A DNA stretch of 32,190 nt from positions 1 through 32,190 of the forward strand of contig JAFRWN010000128.1 in the NCBI GenBank assembly GCA_017437965.1, given 5' to 3'. This document shows positions 18,001-25,563 of the stretch, one piece after another. How positions within the stretch are numbered: the stretch's first letter is position 1; each line of letters starts with the position of its first letter. The notes below the pieces were generated by a model. That model was not told the origin of the DNA. It did not search any database and saw only the letters and a program-made list of their open reading frames with translations. The DNA is from Lachnospiraceae bacterium (GTDB lineage Bacteria > Bacillota > Clostridia > Lachnospirales > Lachnospiraceae). Made by a program: the position numbers and the translations under genes.

Positions 18001-18551
18001 GCTTTAAAGAAAAGAAAGAGCAGAATATCTGGGCACTTCGGGGTACCGCATATCATGAGCTTTTAAAAGCGCTTGTTGTAACGGATGTTACGGAAAAAGA
18101 AGGCGTTGAAAGTCTGATAGCGGATTATGTGGAAAGAAAAATGATCTTGCCGGAGGTTGCCGACAAGATAAAAGTTTCCGACATAGTGAAATTCCTTAAT
18201 TCAGACCTGTGCAGACGTATGCGGGGAGCAAACGCAAGGAAGGAACTGTTCCTCGAACAGCCTTTTGTGTTCGCAATTGAGTCGAAATATATTCCTCCTT
18301 TGTATGAAGGAGATGAAAGAGTGCTTCTTCAGGGTGTTATCGATGCATTTTTCTTTGAGGAGGGACAACTTGTAATTGTGGATTATAAGACCGACAGCCT
18401 TAAGGATTATGAGGATAAAGAGGCCAGACTGCGAGGACTATACGGAAAACAGCTCGAATGTTACGGTATGGCGCTGGAATCCATATTAAATAAAAGCATA
18501 AAAGAGAAAATTTTGTATTCCTTTTATCTCAATTCTGTAGTATACTGTTAA
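15000..18551 (+). CDS. addA: AddA subunit of the AddAB helicase-nuclease
   Basis: 1183 residues, slightly short of the B. subtilis protein. A UvrD-type superfamily 1 helicase joined to a RecB-family nuclease. Motif I is AAAGSGKT (23-30), motif Ia TIDGFAG, motif II D395-E396 (MIDEYQDSN), motif III VGDVKQSIYGFR, motif V TIHGSKGLEFPL, motif VI LYVAMTRPMQKL. The nuclease near the C terminus shows GVIDAFF and D1128-Y-K1130 (VDYKTDSL), so both activities look intact. The start ATG overlaps the addB stop (ATGA); GAGGG at 14989-14993 is the ribosome site. An ATG one codon later (15003) is also possible. Together with AddB it is the Gram-positive counterpart of RecBCD. Confidence 0.96.
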   Translation: MMDYTIDQKKVLDAPIKNILVSAAAGSGKTEVLVERIMRRLVADENATLSRLLIVTFTRNSASDLRAKINKKLNALINDESVPENVRKRLYSEKIKLPYADIMTIDGFAGKIVKKWFYTIDIDPNYRIGDNIELKLMLEDVIDEVLLSEYEKGDEGFISFMMSYGNSKGDEKITKLIASVLDKEDSMADADKFYESLRSNYAIETEEELEESRYFKYLLRKVVPALDKAKTRMAEAVDLSETYAEFDAYAEKFGKEYDALCQIEISEDSSYDVKKAGLMQASAIFTKAPTVKTDNDESEKIKKAINAARNDAKKSLNDCLSSLNFDRESFFENNRKCLTAINELIRICRLVRRAFQKEKLKNNILSFADVNHYALEIVKDHHAEIAAAYDEIMIDEYQDSNDLQEVLLGSISGHKGNNMFMVGDVKQSIYGFRMAKPRLFLEKYNSYSDDPASPEQKIDLSKNFRSSLPIINTVNMVFERAMTEEYSGIAYDEKAKLSYGEIYDKTPEINAQKSEFIVLIPDEKGSRKDNNTMVIEALAEKIEELRKTMKVKKEKTENEYRELKNSDICILAYSVKNFAGKLSDYFMDRNIGVELKAKDGFFKTREIMHMLSFLKILDNPYQDIELATVLRSFFGKVNDVEFAELKIFAGKEIEKKCYLFDVISEYSKKEDGLAKKLQVFLDKYRELRKFAMFSTIRELIAGIYNKFSYYDYIRLLPAGKQRIANLDMLLVKASDFEKTGRIGISHFLSYVDKIETNELDEGEAQVADGSDAIKVMTIHGSKGLEFPLVIMIENEVQFPPDKSYKRIRVHHENGSGIYFYDKDDKAFVGTPQCEMLDKLNKHDNMAEKIRDLYVAMTRPMQKLVMITVRADMYDEEKPRKVKWLEQHVDRSFSYNEIDSFKSFDDILGPVFVDVNNENVEYIEQPVVLCDENDDADNELCLPDFDRIEEVNNYLGSFTYSNNTVNLPVKFSVSELKHAAMDEYEQDAENNRIFENTDEKKSFKEKKEQNIWALRGTAYHELLKALVVTDVTEKEGVESLIADYVERKMILPEVADKIKVSDIVKFLNSDLCRRMRGANARKELFLEQPFVFAIESKYIPPLYEGDERVLLQGVIDAFFFEEGQLVIVDYKTDSLKDYEDKEARLRGLYGKQLECYGMALESILNKSIKEKILYSFYLNSVVYC
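18518..18546 (+). promoter_or_regulatory. Possible weak promoter at the end of addA
   Basis: TATACT at 18541-18546 is a good -10, preceded by TGTAG as at the tRNA-Ser promoter, but the hexamer 17 bases upstream (TTCCTT, 18518-18523) is poor and the better TTGTAT is 22 bases away. It would serve dagK and the following genes, which otherwise have no visible promoter. Confidence 0.3.
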
Positions 18552-18585
18552 GGATGGGCAAAACTTTTAACGGAGGGTAATTTCA

Positions 18586-19473
18586 ATGAAAAACCGTTTA
18601 CTGTTCATATACAATCCGAATGCCGGAAAAAAGGCAATAAAGGACAAGCTTCTTGAGATAATAAACAACCTGACCGATGAAAATATGGAGCTGGTTGTAA
18701 GTCCAACAAAAAAACGCGGCGACGCGGAAGTAAGGGTAATGGAGTATGAAAACGATATTGACTGTGAGATGATCATCTGCTCCGGTGGTGACGGTACGTT
18801 ACATGAGGTTGTCAGCGGAATGATGAAACGTGTGCACAGAGTACCGATAGTTTATATCCCTACAGGAAGTACAAATGATTTCGGTGTCAGTCTGAACATC
18901 CCCAAGGACATGGTTGTCGCTTCCGACATGGCAAAGTTCGGTATGCCTTTCCCTATCGATGTGGCAAGCCTTAACCATGATTACTTTGTATATACCTGCT
19001 GCTTCGGTCTTTTTACCGAGACCTCCTATGCAACTCCGCAGGCAGCAAAGAATGTACTCGGTCATTTTGCCTACATTCTTAAGGGTTCAACAGAGCTTGC
19101 TAAGATCAAGAAGTACCATATGAAAGTGGAATTTGATGATGAAGTGATCACAGACACTTTTATCTTCGGAATGGTATGCTCAACCTCTTCGGTAGGCGGT
19201 TTCAAGGGAATAACCGGCAAGGATGTACGTTTTGATGACGGTTACTATGAAATGATACTGATCAAAGACGGCTCGATGCTTGATCTTATTCCGATAGTAA
19301 ACGACCTTGTAAAAGGCAATCATACCCATGAAAGAGTTATCTACAGAAGGGTAAACAAGGTTAAATTCACTTCGGAAAAAGAAGTTGCTTGGTGTGTTGA
19401 CGGTGAATTCGCCGGAAACTTAAGAGTTGCAGACATCAAGATAAACAGAAGAGCAGTTACGCTCATGATATAA
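18586..19473 (+). CDS. Diacylglycerol kinase-type lipid kinase (YegS/DagK family)
   Basis: 295 residues. The catalytic DAGK domain shows FIYNPNAGK at residues 5-13, the nucleotide loop GGDGT at 67-71 (CSGGDGTLHEVVSGM) and PTGSTNDFG; the C-terminal beta domain ends in VAWCVDGEFAG. Members phosphorylate diacylglycerol or related lipids with ATP at the inner face of the membrane; in Gram-positives DgkB recycles diacylglycerol from lipoteichoic acid synthesis. The exact lipid is not decided by sequence. A strong CGGAGGG site precedes ATG 18586. It starts 34 bases after addA and 22 bases before xylB, so it seems to belong to a longer transcript. Confidence 0.9.
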   Translation: MKNRLLFIYNPNAGKKAIKDKLLEIINNLTDENMELVVSPTKKRGDAEVRVMEYENDIDCEMIICSGGDGTLHEVVSGMMKRVHRVPIVYIPTGSTNDFGVSLNIPKDMVVASDMAKFGMPFPIDVASLNHDYFVYTCCFGLFTETSYATPQAAKNVLGHFAYILKGSTELAKIKKYHMKVEFDDEVITDTFIFGMVCSTSSVGGFKGITGKDVRFDDGYYEMILIKDGSMLDLIPIVNDLVKGNHTHERVIYRRVNKVKFTSEKEVAWCVDGEFAGNLRVADIKINRRAVTLMI

Positions 19474-19495
19474 TCAGGATAAAGGAGAATCATAT

Positions 19496-20974
19496 ATGTA
19501 TTTTATCGGAGTTGACCTCGGAACATCGTCAGTAAAGCTTTTGCTTATGAACGAGAATGGCGGGATTAAGAATATCGTATCAAAGGAATACCCTCTGTTT
19601 TTCCCGAAGACGGGCTGGAGCGAGCAGAACCCTGAAGACTGGTGGAAGGGCTGTACCGAGGGAATAAAGGAACTTGTCAATGGATTTGATGCCTCGGAAG
19701 TTGCGGGTATTTCCTTCGGCGGACAGATGCACGGTCTTGTTGTGCTTGATGAAAATGATAATGTAATCCGTCCTGCAATACTCTGGAATGACGGCAGAAC
19801 CGGCAAGGAATGCGAATTCTATAATAAAACTGTCGGACGTGAAAAAATCTCAGAGCTTACAGGAAACATGGCTTTTACAGGCTTTACTGCGCCAAAGCTT
19901 CTGTGGATGAAGAAAAACGAGCCTGAGCTTTTTGCAAAGATCAAAAAGATCATGCTTCCAAAGGACTATATCGCATATATGCTGTCCGGTGTTCACTGTA
20001 CTGATGTTTCGGATGCAAGCGGTATGCTCCTTTTTGATGTAAAGAACAGATGCTGGTCTGAGGAAATGTGCGCACTTACAGGTGTCAGCGTTTCACAGCT
20101 GGCAAAGATATATGAAAGCTATGAGGTAGTCGGAACCGTTAAGCCTGAGGTTGCTAAGTTTCTCGGTATCCCGGCCTCAGTAAAGGTAATTGCCGGTGCG
20201 GGCGACAATGCCGCAGGTGCTGTAGGAACCGGAACTTTAAAGCACGGAATGTGCCAGGTTTCTCTCGGAACCTCCGGTACCGTCCTGATCTCAACCGACA
20301 ATTATGCAGTAGATCCCAACAATACCATGCATACCTTTGATCATGCAAACGGAAAATATCACTTCCTCGGCTGCATGCTTTCGGCAGCTTCATCAAATAA
20401 GTGGTGGATGGATGATATCATCGGCACCAAGGATTATGCAGGCGAGCAAAAGGAAATAAAGGAGCTTGGAAATAATTCGGTATTCTATCTGCCTTATCTT
20501 ATGGGCGAGAGAACACCTCATAACAATGCCAATGCAAGAGGTGCATTTGTCGGTCTTTCAATGGATACGACAAGGGCTGACATGACCCAGGCTGTGCTTG
20601 AGGGTGTTGCATTCGGACTCAGGGATGCTGTTGAGATTGCAAGAAGCCTTGGAATCGAAGTATCGAGGATAAGGGCGATCGGAGGTGGTGCAAAGAGCCC
20701 GCTCTGGTGTGATATACTTGCAAATGTAATGAATGTAAAGGTTGACAAGATCAACTGTGAGGAAGGCCCGGGCTATGGTGCAGCAATACTTGCGGCAGTA
20801 GGCTGCGGAGTTTATTCCTCACCCGAAGAGGCAGCGGACACTTTCATCAAGGTTACCAAGACTATAGAGCCCGATGCGGAAGTAGTTGCCAAGTATGAAA
20901 AGCGTTACAAGGTGTTTAAGGCTTTGTATCCCGCAATTCTTCCCTGCTATGACAGCATAGTGGAGTGCGAATAA
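19496..20974 (+). CDS. xylB: Xylulokinase (FGGY sugar kinase)
   Basis: 492 residues, full-length FGGY kinase. Phosphorylates D-xylulose to xylulose 5-phosphate for the pentose phosphate pathway. Motifs: GVDLGTSSVKLLLM (ATP phosphate 1), GGQMHGLVV with LWNDGRT (sugar binding; QMHG is typical of xylulokinases), GAGDNAAGA with catalytic D237, SLGTSGTVL and GGGAKSPLWCDILANVM (ATP binding). AAAGGAG precedes ATG 19496. No xylA, transporter or regulator is adjacent; it is embedded among unrelated genes, so control by xylose is not evident here. A kinase for another ketopentose cannot be excluded. Confidence 0.92.
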   Translation: MYFIGVDLGTSSVKLLLMNENGGIKNIVSKEYPLFFPKTGWSEQNPEDWWKGCTEGIKELVNGFDASEVAGISFGGQMHGLVVLDENDNVIRPAILWNDGRTGKECEFYNKTVGREKISELTGNMAFTGFTAPKLLWMKKNEPELFAKIKKIMLPKDYIAYMLSGVHCTDVSDASGMLLFDVKNRCWSEEMCALTGVSVSQLAKIYESYEVVGTVKPEVAKFLGIPASVKVIAGAGDNAAGAVGTGTLKHGMCQVSLGTSGTVLISTDNYAVDPNNTMHTFDHANGKYHFLGCMLSAASSNKWWMDDIIGTKDYAGEQKEIKELGNNSVFYLPYLMGERTPHNNANARGAFVGLSMDTTRADMTQAVLEGVAFGLRDAVEIARSLGIEVSRIRAIGGGAKSPLWCDILANVMNVKVDKINCEEGPGYGAAILAAVGCGVYSSPEEAADTFIKVTKTIEPDAEVVAKYEKRYKVFKALYPAILPCYDSIVECE

Positions 20975-20989
20975 ACAGGCTGTTGATAA

Positions 20990-21784
20990 ATGAGTGATAG
21001 TGGTGATAAAATTTACACCGGTTTCGCATATTACTATGATGATTTCATGGACGACATTCCCTATGATGATTGGGCTGAAAAGATTATCGGAATCCTGAAA
21101 TCAGAAGGAATAAATGACGGGATAGTCTGTGAACTAGGCTGCGGTACAGGTGAGATGACAGGAAGGCTTTCGGATGCCGGCTACGACATGATAGGAATTG
21201 ATATTTCCGAGGATATGCTGGCTCTTGCAAGGGATAAAATGTACGAAAGCGGAAGAGAGGGAATCCTTTATCTTTTACAGGATATGAGAAATCTTGAACT
21301 TTTCGGAACGGTAAAAGCTTTTGTCAGTGTCTGCGACAGCATGAATTATATAGTTTCGGATGAGGATATGCTTGATATTCTGAGAAAAGTCAACAACTAT
21401 CTGGATCCGGGCGGACTGTTCATATTCGACCTGAAGAGTGATTACTTTTACAGAACGGAATATGGCGACAACGAATTCACTGAAGAAGATGAAGACGGAA
21501 ACATATTCTTAAGCTGGAAAAACCACTATGACAAAGAAAGAAAAATCAATCAATATCATATTGAAATCGATGAACCGGATGAAGACGGTGAAATGATAAA
21601 GACTGTCGAGGAGCATGTCCAGAGAGCCTACTGGCCTGACGAAATTCATGCCCTTATCGACAAGGCCGGAATGGAATTTGTAGGAATTAAGGATTCCGAC
21701 ACCATGAAGGCACCGGGTGATGAATGTAAGAGGTATTACATCATTGCCAGAGAAAAAACACAGAAAAATAAGCTATATATTTAG
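20990..21784 (+). CDS. Class I SAM-dependent methyltransferase, substrate unknown
   Basis: 264 residues. The SAM-binding loop is VCELGCGTGEMTGRL at about residues 45-59, followed by the acidic motif II GIDISEDML and motif IV-like VSVCDSMNYI; the rest is a single Rossmann domain with a beta insertion (about 155-215). N-terminal YTGFAYYYDDFMDDIPYDDWAE is common in small cytoplasmic methyltransferases of Firmicutes with no assigned substrate. There is no strong Shine-Dalgarno before ATG 20990 (only a weak CAGG), so translation may depend on coupling to xylB, whose stop is 15 bases upstream. The stop codon lies within a 7-bp inverted repeat (21769-21788). Confidence 0.85.
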   Translation: MSDSGDKIYTGFAYYYDDFMDDIPYDDWAEKIIGILKSEGINDGIVCELGCGTGEMTGRLSDAGYDMIGIDISEDMLALARDKMYESGREGILYLLQDMRNLELFGTVKAFVSVCDSMNYIVSDEDMLDILRKVNNYLDPGGLFIFDLKSDYFYRTEYGDNEFTEEDEDGNIFLSWKNHYDKERKINQYHIEIDEPDEDGEMIKTVEEHVQRAYWPDEIHALIDKAGMEFVGIKDSDTMKAPGDECKRYYIIAREKTQKNKLYI

Positions 21785-21799
21785 CTTAGGGACGGGAAA

Positions 21800-24700
21800 T
21801 TGAGGAAAAAGCTGAAAAAACAGGATTATTTTATTATCGGACTGATCATTATCGCATTTATACTTTTGATAATGATGAATATCAGGCTGGTTTCGGACGT
21901 ACTTTCCGAAAAAACTGATGAGATTGGTACTATTCAGCTTGACGGCATCCGTTCCGATCTGCAGGATACTTTGTCCTCGGCCGAAACCTCTCTTATGAAG
22001 GTGGCCATCGGTGCGGAGCAGCTTTTAAGCAATAATTCAGGCTTTGATAAGCTCGAGGAATATATAGTAGATCAGAAAAAGCGTCAGCTTGAAATGACTG
22101 ACGGCCGTACCTTCAATGTTTACATGGCGGGTCCCGGATGGGAGATAATTCCGGATTTTGATATTCCTGCGGATTATCATGGTACTGACAGAGTATGGTA
22201 CAAGGGTGCCGAGGAAAACAAGGGCGAAATCTACATCACTGATCCGTATACCGACAGCATGACAGGAGATATATGCTTTTCAATGTCTGTTATGCTATCG
22301 GATTCTACAACTGTAGTAGCGATGGATTTTAACCTCTCAGGAGTTCAGAATTCGATAAACCGCATGGGTAATGGCAAGGATCGTTTTGCTCTTATTGTTA
22401 CAAAGGGCGGAATGATACTCGGAAGTTCCGATATGAGCCTTGCAGGTGAAAAGCTTACACAGAAGCTTTCTGATTATATTCTGGTTTTTTCAGATGTTAC
22501 CAATAACTATGAAAAATCAGGATATACAACAACCGTAAGAGGTAAGAAAACTACTGTATTTTACAGTGTGACCCATAATAACTGGTATCTTATACTCTGT
22601 GTTGACCATGGTTCGCTTTACAAGGAAAGCAACAGACAGCTTGCATTCAATATTGTGATCAATATTATAATGCTGCTTGTGATCGTTGTGCTGTTTATCA
22701 TAGCTTCCAAGAACAGATACAAGGCCGAAAATGCACTGGAGGTCAAGGAAGAATTCATATCGAATCTCTCCGGTGAACTGAAGGAACCTATCAACCGAAT
22801 ACTTAAGCTCAGCGAACCCGGAAGACTTGAAAACAGTACTGATGTCAAGGAAGATATGACAAATATCAAGGCATCCGGACTGAAGCTTTCCGAAATGATC
22901 GATAATCTTTTTTCCTATTCGACTCTCGTCAAAAAGAAGGACAAGAAGATCAAAAAGGCTAAATCCGATGCAAAAAGCATCAGGCGTGCAAGAAATATTG
23001 TAGTTATCCTTCTGACTCTTGCACTTGGAGTTACAGTTGTATTTACATTGGAGTTCGGAAGCCTGAACCTTTACTATAATACAAACAGTACGCTTAATCT
23101 TTATGATAAACTTTTAAACCGCTGGGCAGTACAGCAAAAGAGCATACTCAACATGTTTACTGATACCATAAAGGCTGATCCGACAATAATGGATGACTAT
23201 GATTCCGCAGTAAACTGGCTTAACGATATTGCAAAGAATTATGACCAGATTTCCGTGTGCTACATGGCCAATCCCTATAAAGAGCATACCGTTATCATGA
23301 ATAACGGCTGGCAGCCGGATGAAGGCTGGGATGTGACGGAAAGGCCATGGTATATCGACACCGAGAAATCGGAATCGGGCTTTTCAATTTCCACACCTTA
23401 TTTTGACGATCAGACCGGAAATTACTGTGTGACGATGTCACAGATGGTTTACGGAAAAAACGATGAATTCCTTGGCGTATTTGCAATCGATTACTTCCTT
23501 GATAAGCTTGTAAGCGTTATCGGTGATTATCAGTTTGTCGACAGCTATGCATTCCTTGTGGATTCAACCGGAGTTATATTAAACCATCCTAACAGAGAAT
23601 ATGAAGCAACAAAAGACAAGCAGACCAATATCAAGGATACCGTATATGCTAAAGCCATTGATTCAACGGATAATTATGAAGTGCTCCGTGACTATGACAA
23701 AACCAAAATAGTTGTAAAGTCACTTACCGACAAGGATACCGGCTTCACGATAGTTGTTGTCGGAGACTGGTGGGAATTCAACAAGGCTTTCCTTTACGTT
23801 TGTACAATCATTATTGCGATACTCGGTATGGTAATGGTAATCGTTATCATGCTTGTAAATAAGATGATAAAGCGCCAGAATGAGGCAAACCAAAAGCTCT
23901 CGGAAGCTGTTGAGAGCGCAACCGCTGCCGGAAATGCCAAGTCTCAGTTCCTTGCCCAGATGAGCCATGAGATCAGGACACCTATAAATGCCGTCATCGG
24001 TATGGACGAAATGATACTCCGTGAAGCTAAGGAGCCTGAAATACTCGAATATGCCGGAAACATTAAAAATGCCGGCAAGAACCTGTTAAATCTCATTAAC
24101 GGCGTACTTGACTTCTCGAAAATTGAGGAAGGTAAGATGGAAATCATTCCTTCCAGATATGATGTCGGAGAAATGATCAAGGATCTTTACTTCATGATTG
24201 ACGAAAGGGCAAAGGGTAAGAATCTTGAATTTAAGACAGTGATCGATCCTAAGATACCGAGAAGCCTTTTCGGTGATGATGTAAGAATACGTCAGATAAT
24301 CATAAACCTCCTTACCAACTCCGTAAAATATACCAAGCAGGGTTCGGTTACCCTCGAGATCGGCGGAATAAGAGAGGATGATGAAAATTATATAATGAAG
24401 GTTGCTGTCAAGGATACCGGTATCGGCATCAAGGAAGAGGATATGGACAAGCTATTTATGTCCTTCCAGAGACTTGACGAGGAGAAGAACAGGAATATCG
24501 AGGGTACCGGTCTTGGTATTTCAATCGTTTCCGGACTTCTCGGAATGATGGACAGCAAACTGAATGTTGAAAGTGTTTATGGTGAAGGCTCAACCTTCTC
24601 ATTCGAGATAAAACAGAAGATTGTTGACTCGACTGAACTTGGTGATTTTGATATTTCTGTCGCAGGTCAGGTTTCCGCTAGCAAGAATACACTTATTGCC

Positions 24701-25534
24701 CATGATGCCAATGTCCTTGTTGTTGATGATAACGACATGAACCTTAAGGTTGCTAAGGGCCTTATGAAGCGCTGTGGAATCATTCCTGAGCTTGTATCAT
24801 CCGGCGAGGAGTGTATTGAAAAGGTAAAGAACAATAAATATGATATTATCTTTCTTGATCATATGATGCCCGGAATGGATGGTGTCGAGACCCTTCAGGA
24901 ACTTAAGGAGCAGGAACTGCTTCCTGAAGGTACACCTGTAATCGTCCTTACCGCTAATGCTATTTCGGGCGCGAAGGAGAGATATATCGAGTCCGGCTTT
25001 ACCGATTATCTTGCTAAACCCATTGAGGTTTCTGCACTTGAAAACACGCTTTCAGCATATCTGCCGAAGGATAAGATTTCCTATGTTTCGGGTGGAAATG
25101 AGGAAGCTGAGAATACTGAGGCTGAAGTAAAAACGGATGAAAATACAGAAACCAAGATAGTGTCCGATCCGATGGAACTTCTTGAAATTTCGAACATCAA
25201 TACTAAAGCCGGAATTGAGTACTCTGGCGGAAGCGAAGAATTTTATGTTGAAATGCTTGAAGCCTTTACAGACGGAGCAGTATCCAAGGCTGATGACATC
25301 AGAAAGGACCATGCAGACGGAAATCTCAAGGATTACAGAACCAGGGTACACGCCCTTAAGAGCACTGCAAGGATGATAGGGGCAAATGTGCTTGCCGATG
25401 AGGCTTTTGAACATGAAAATGCCGCAAAGGACGAGAAGAAGGACTTTATAGATGACAACTGTGACAAGCTACTTTTACACTACAAAGAGACAGTTGACAC
25501 CATACAGAAGGCACTTGAACTATTAAAGAACTGA
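21800..25534 (+). CDS. Hybrid sensor histidine kinase with two Cache-type sensor halves, REC and HPt
   Basis: 1244 residues. Order: membrane helix (about 13-31); first extracytoplasmic Cache-like domain (about 40-280); helix (284-303); a HisKA-like stretch (315-385) in which SGELKEPIN carries Gly325 where SHEIRTPIN carries its phosphoacceptor His; third helix (about 399-420); second Cache-like domain (about 430-655, with WDVTERPWYIDTEK); fourth helix (660-690); a true HisKA (QMSHEIRTPIN, H723); HATPase_c (NLLTNSVKYT, DTGIGI, GTGLGIS); a receiver (VVDDND, D1020 in FLDHMMPGMDG); and a C-terminal HPt (H1184 in VHALKSTARMIG). So a complete His-Asp-His relay exists, plus a degenerate duplicated sensor half. 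TTG 21800 follows GGGACGGG. The REC-GGDEF protein encoded next is the likely output. The ligand is unknown. Confidence 0.92.
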   Translation: MRKKLKKQDYFIIGLIIIAFILLIMMNIRLVSDVLSEKTDEIGTIQLDGIRSDLQDTLSSAETSLMKVAIGAEQLLSNNSGFDKLEEYIVDQKKRQLEMTDGRTFNVYMAGPGWEIIPDFDIPADYHGTDRVWYKGAEENKGEIYITDPYTDSMTGDICFSMSVMLSDSTTVVAMDFNLSGVQNSINRMGNGKDRFALIVTKGGMILGSSDMSLAGEKLTQKLSDYILVFSDVTNNYEKSGYTTTVRGKKTTVFYSVTHNNWYLILCVDHGSLYKESNRQLAFNIVINIIMLLVIVVLFIIASKNRYKAENALEVKEEFISNLSGELKEPINRILKLSEPGRLENSTDVKEDMTNIKASGLKLSEMIDNLFSYSTLVKKKDKKIKKAKSDAKSIRRARNIVVILLTLALGVTVVFTLEFGSLNLYYNTNSTLNLYDKLLNRWAVQQKSILNMFTDTIKADPTIMDDYDSAVNWLNDIAKNYDQISVCYMANPYKEHTVIMNNGWQPDEGWDVTERPWYIDTEKSESGFSISTPYFDDQTGNYCVTMSQMVYGKNDEFLGVFAIDYFLDKLVSVIGDYQFVDSYAFLVDSTGVILNHPNREYEATKDKQTNIKDTVYAKAIDSTDNYEVLRDYDKTKIVVKSLTDKDTGFTIVVVGDWWEFNKAFLYVCTIIIAILGMVMVIVIMLVNKMIKRQNEANQKLSEAVESATAAGNAKSQFLAQMSHEIRTPINAVIGMDEMILREAKEPEILEYAGNIKNAGKNLLNLINGVLDFSKIEEGKMEIIPSRYDVGEMIKDLYFMIDERAKGKNLEFKTVIDPKIPRSLFGDDVRIRQIIINLLTNSVKYTKQGSVTLEIGGIREDDENYIMKVAVKDTGIGIKEEDMDKLFMSFQRLDEEKNRNIEGTGLGISIVSGLLGMMDSKLNVESVYGEGSTFSFEIKQKIVDSTELGDFDISVAGQVSASKNTLIAHDANVLVVDDNDMNLKVAKGLMKRCGIIPELVSSGEECIEKVKNNKYDIIFLDHMMPGMDGVETLQELKEQELLPEGTPVIVLTANAISGAKERYIESGFTDYLAKPIEVSALENTLSAYLPKDKISYVSGGNEEAENTEAEVKTDENTETKIVSDPMELLEISNINTKAGIEYSGGSEEFYVEMLEAFTDGAVSKADDIRKDHADGNLKDYRTRVHALKSTARMIGANVLADEAFEHENAAKDEKKDFIDDNCDKLLLHYKETVDTIQKALELLKN

Positions 25535-25563
25535 AACGATCCCAGAGGAGAAAGGAAGGAAAT

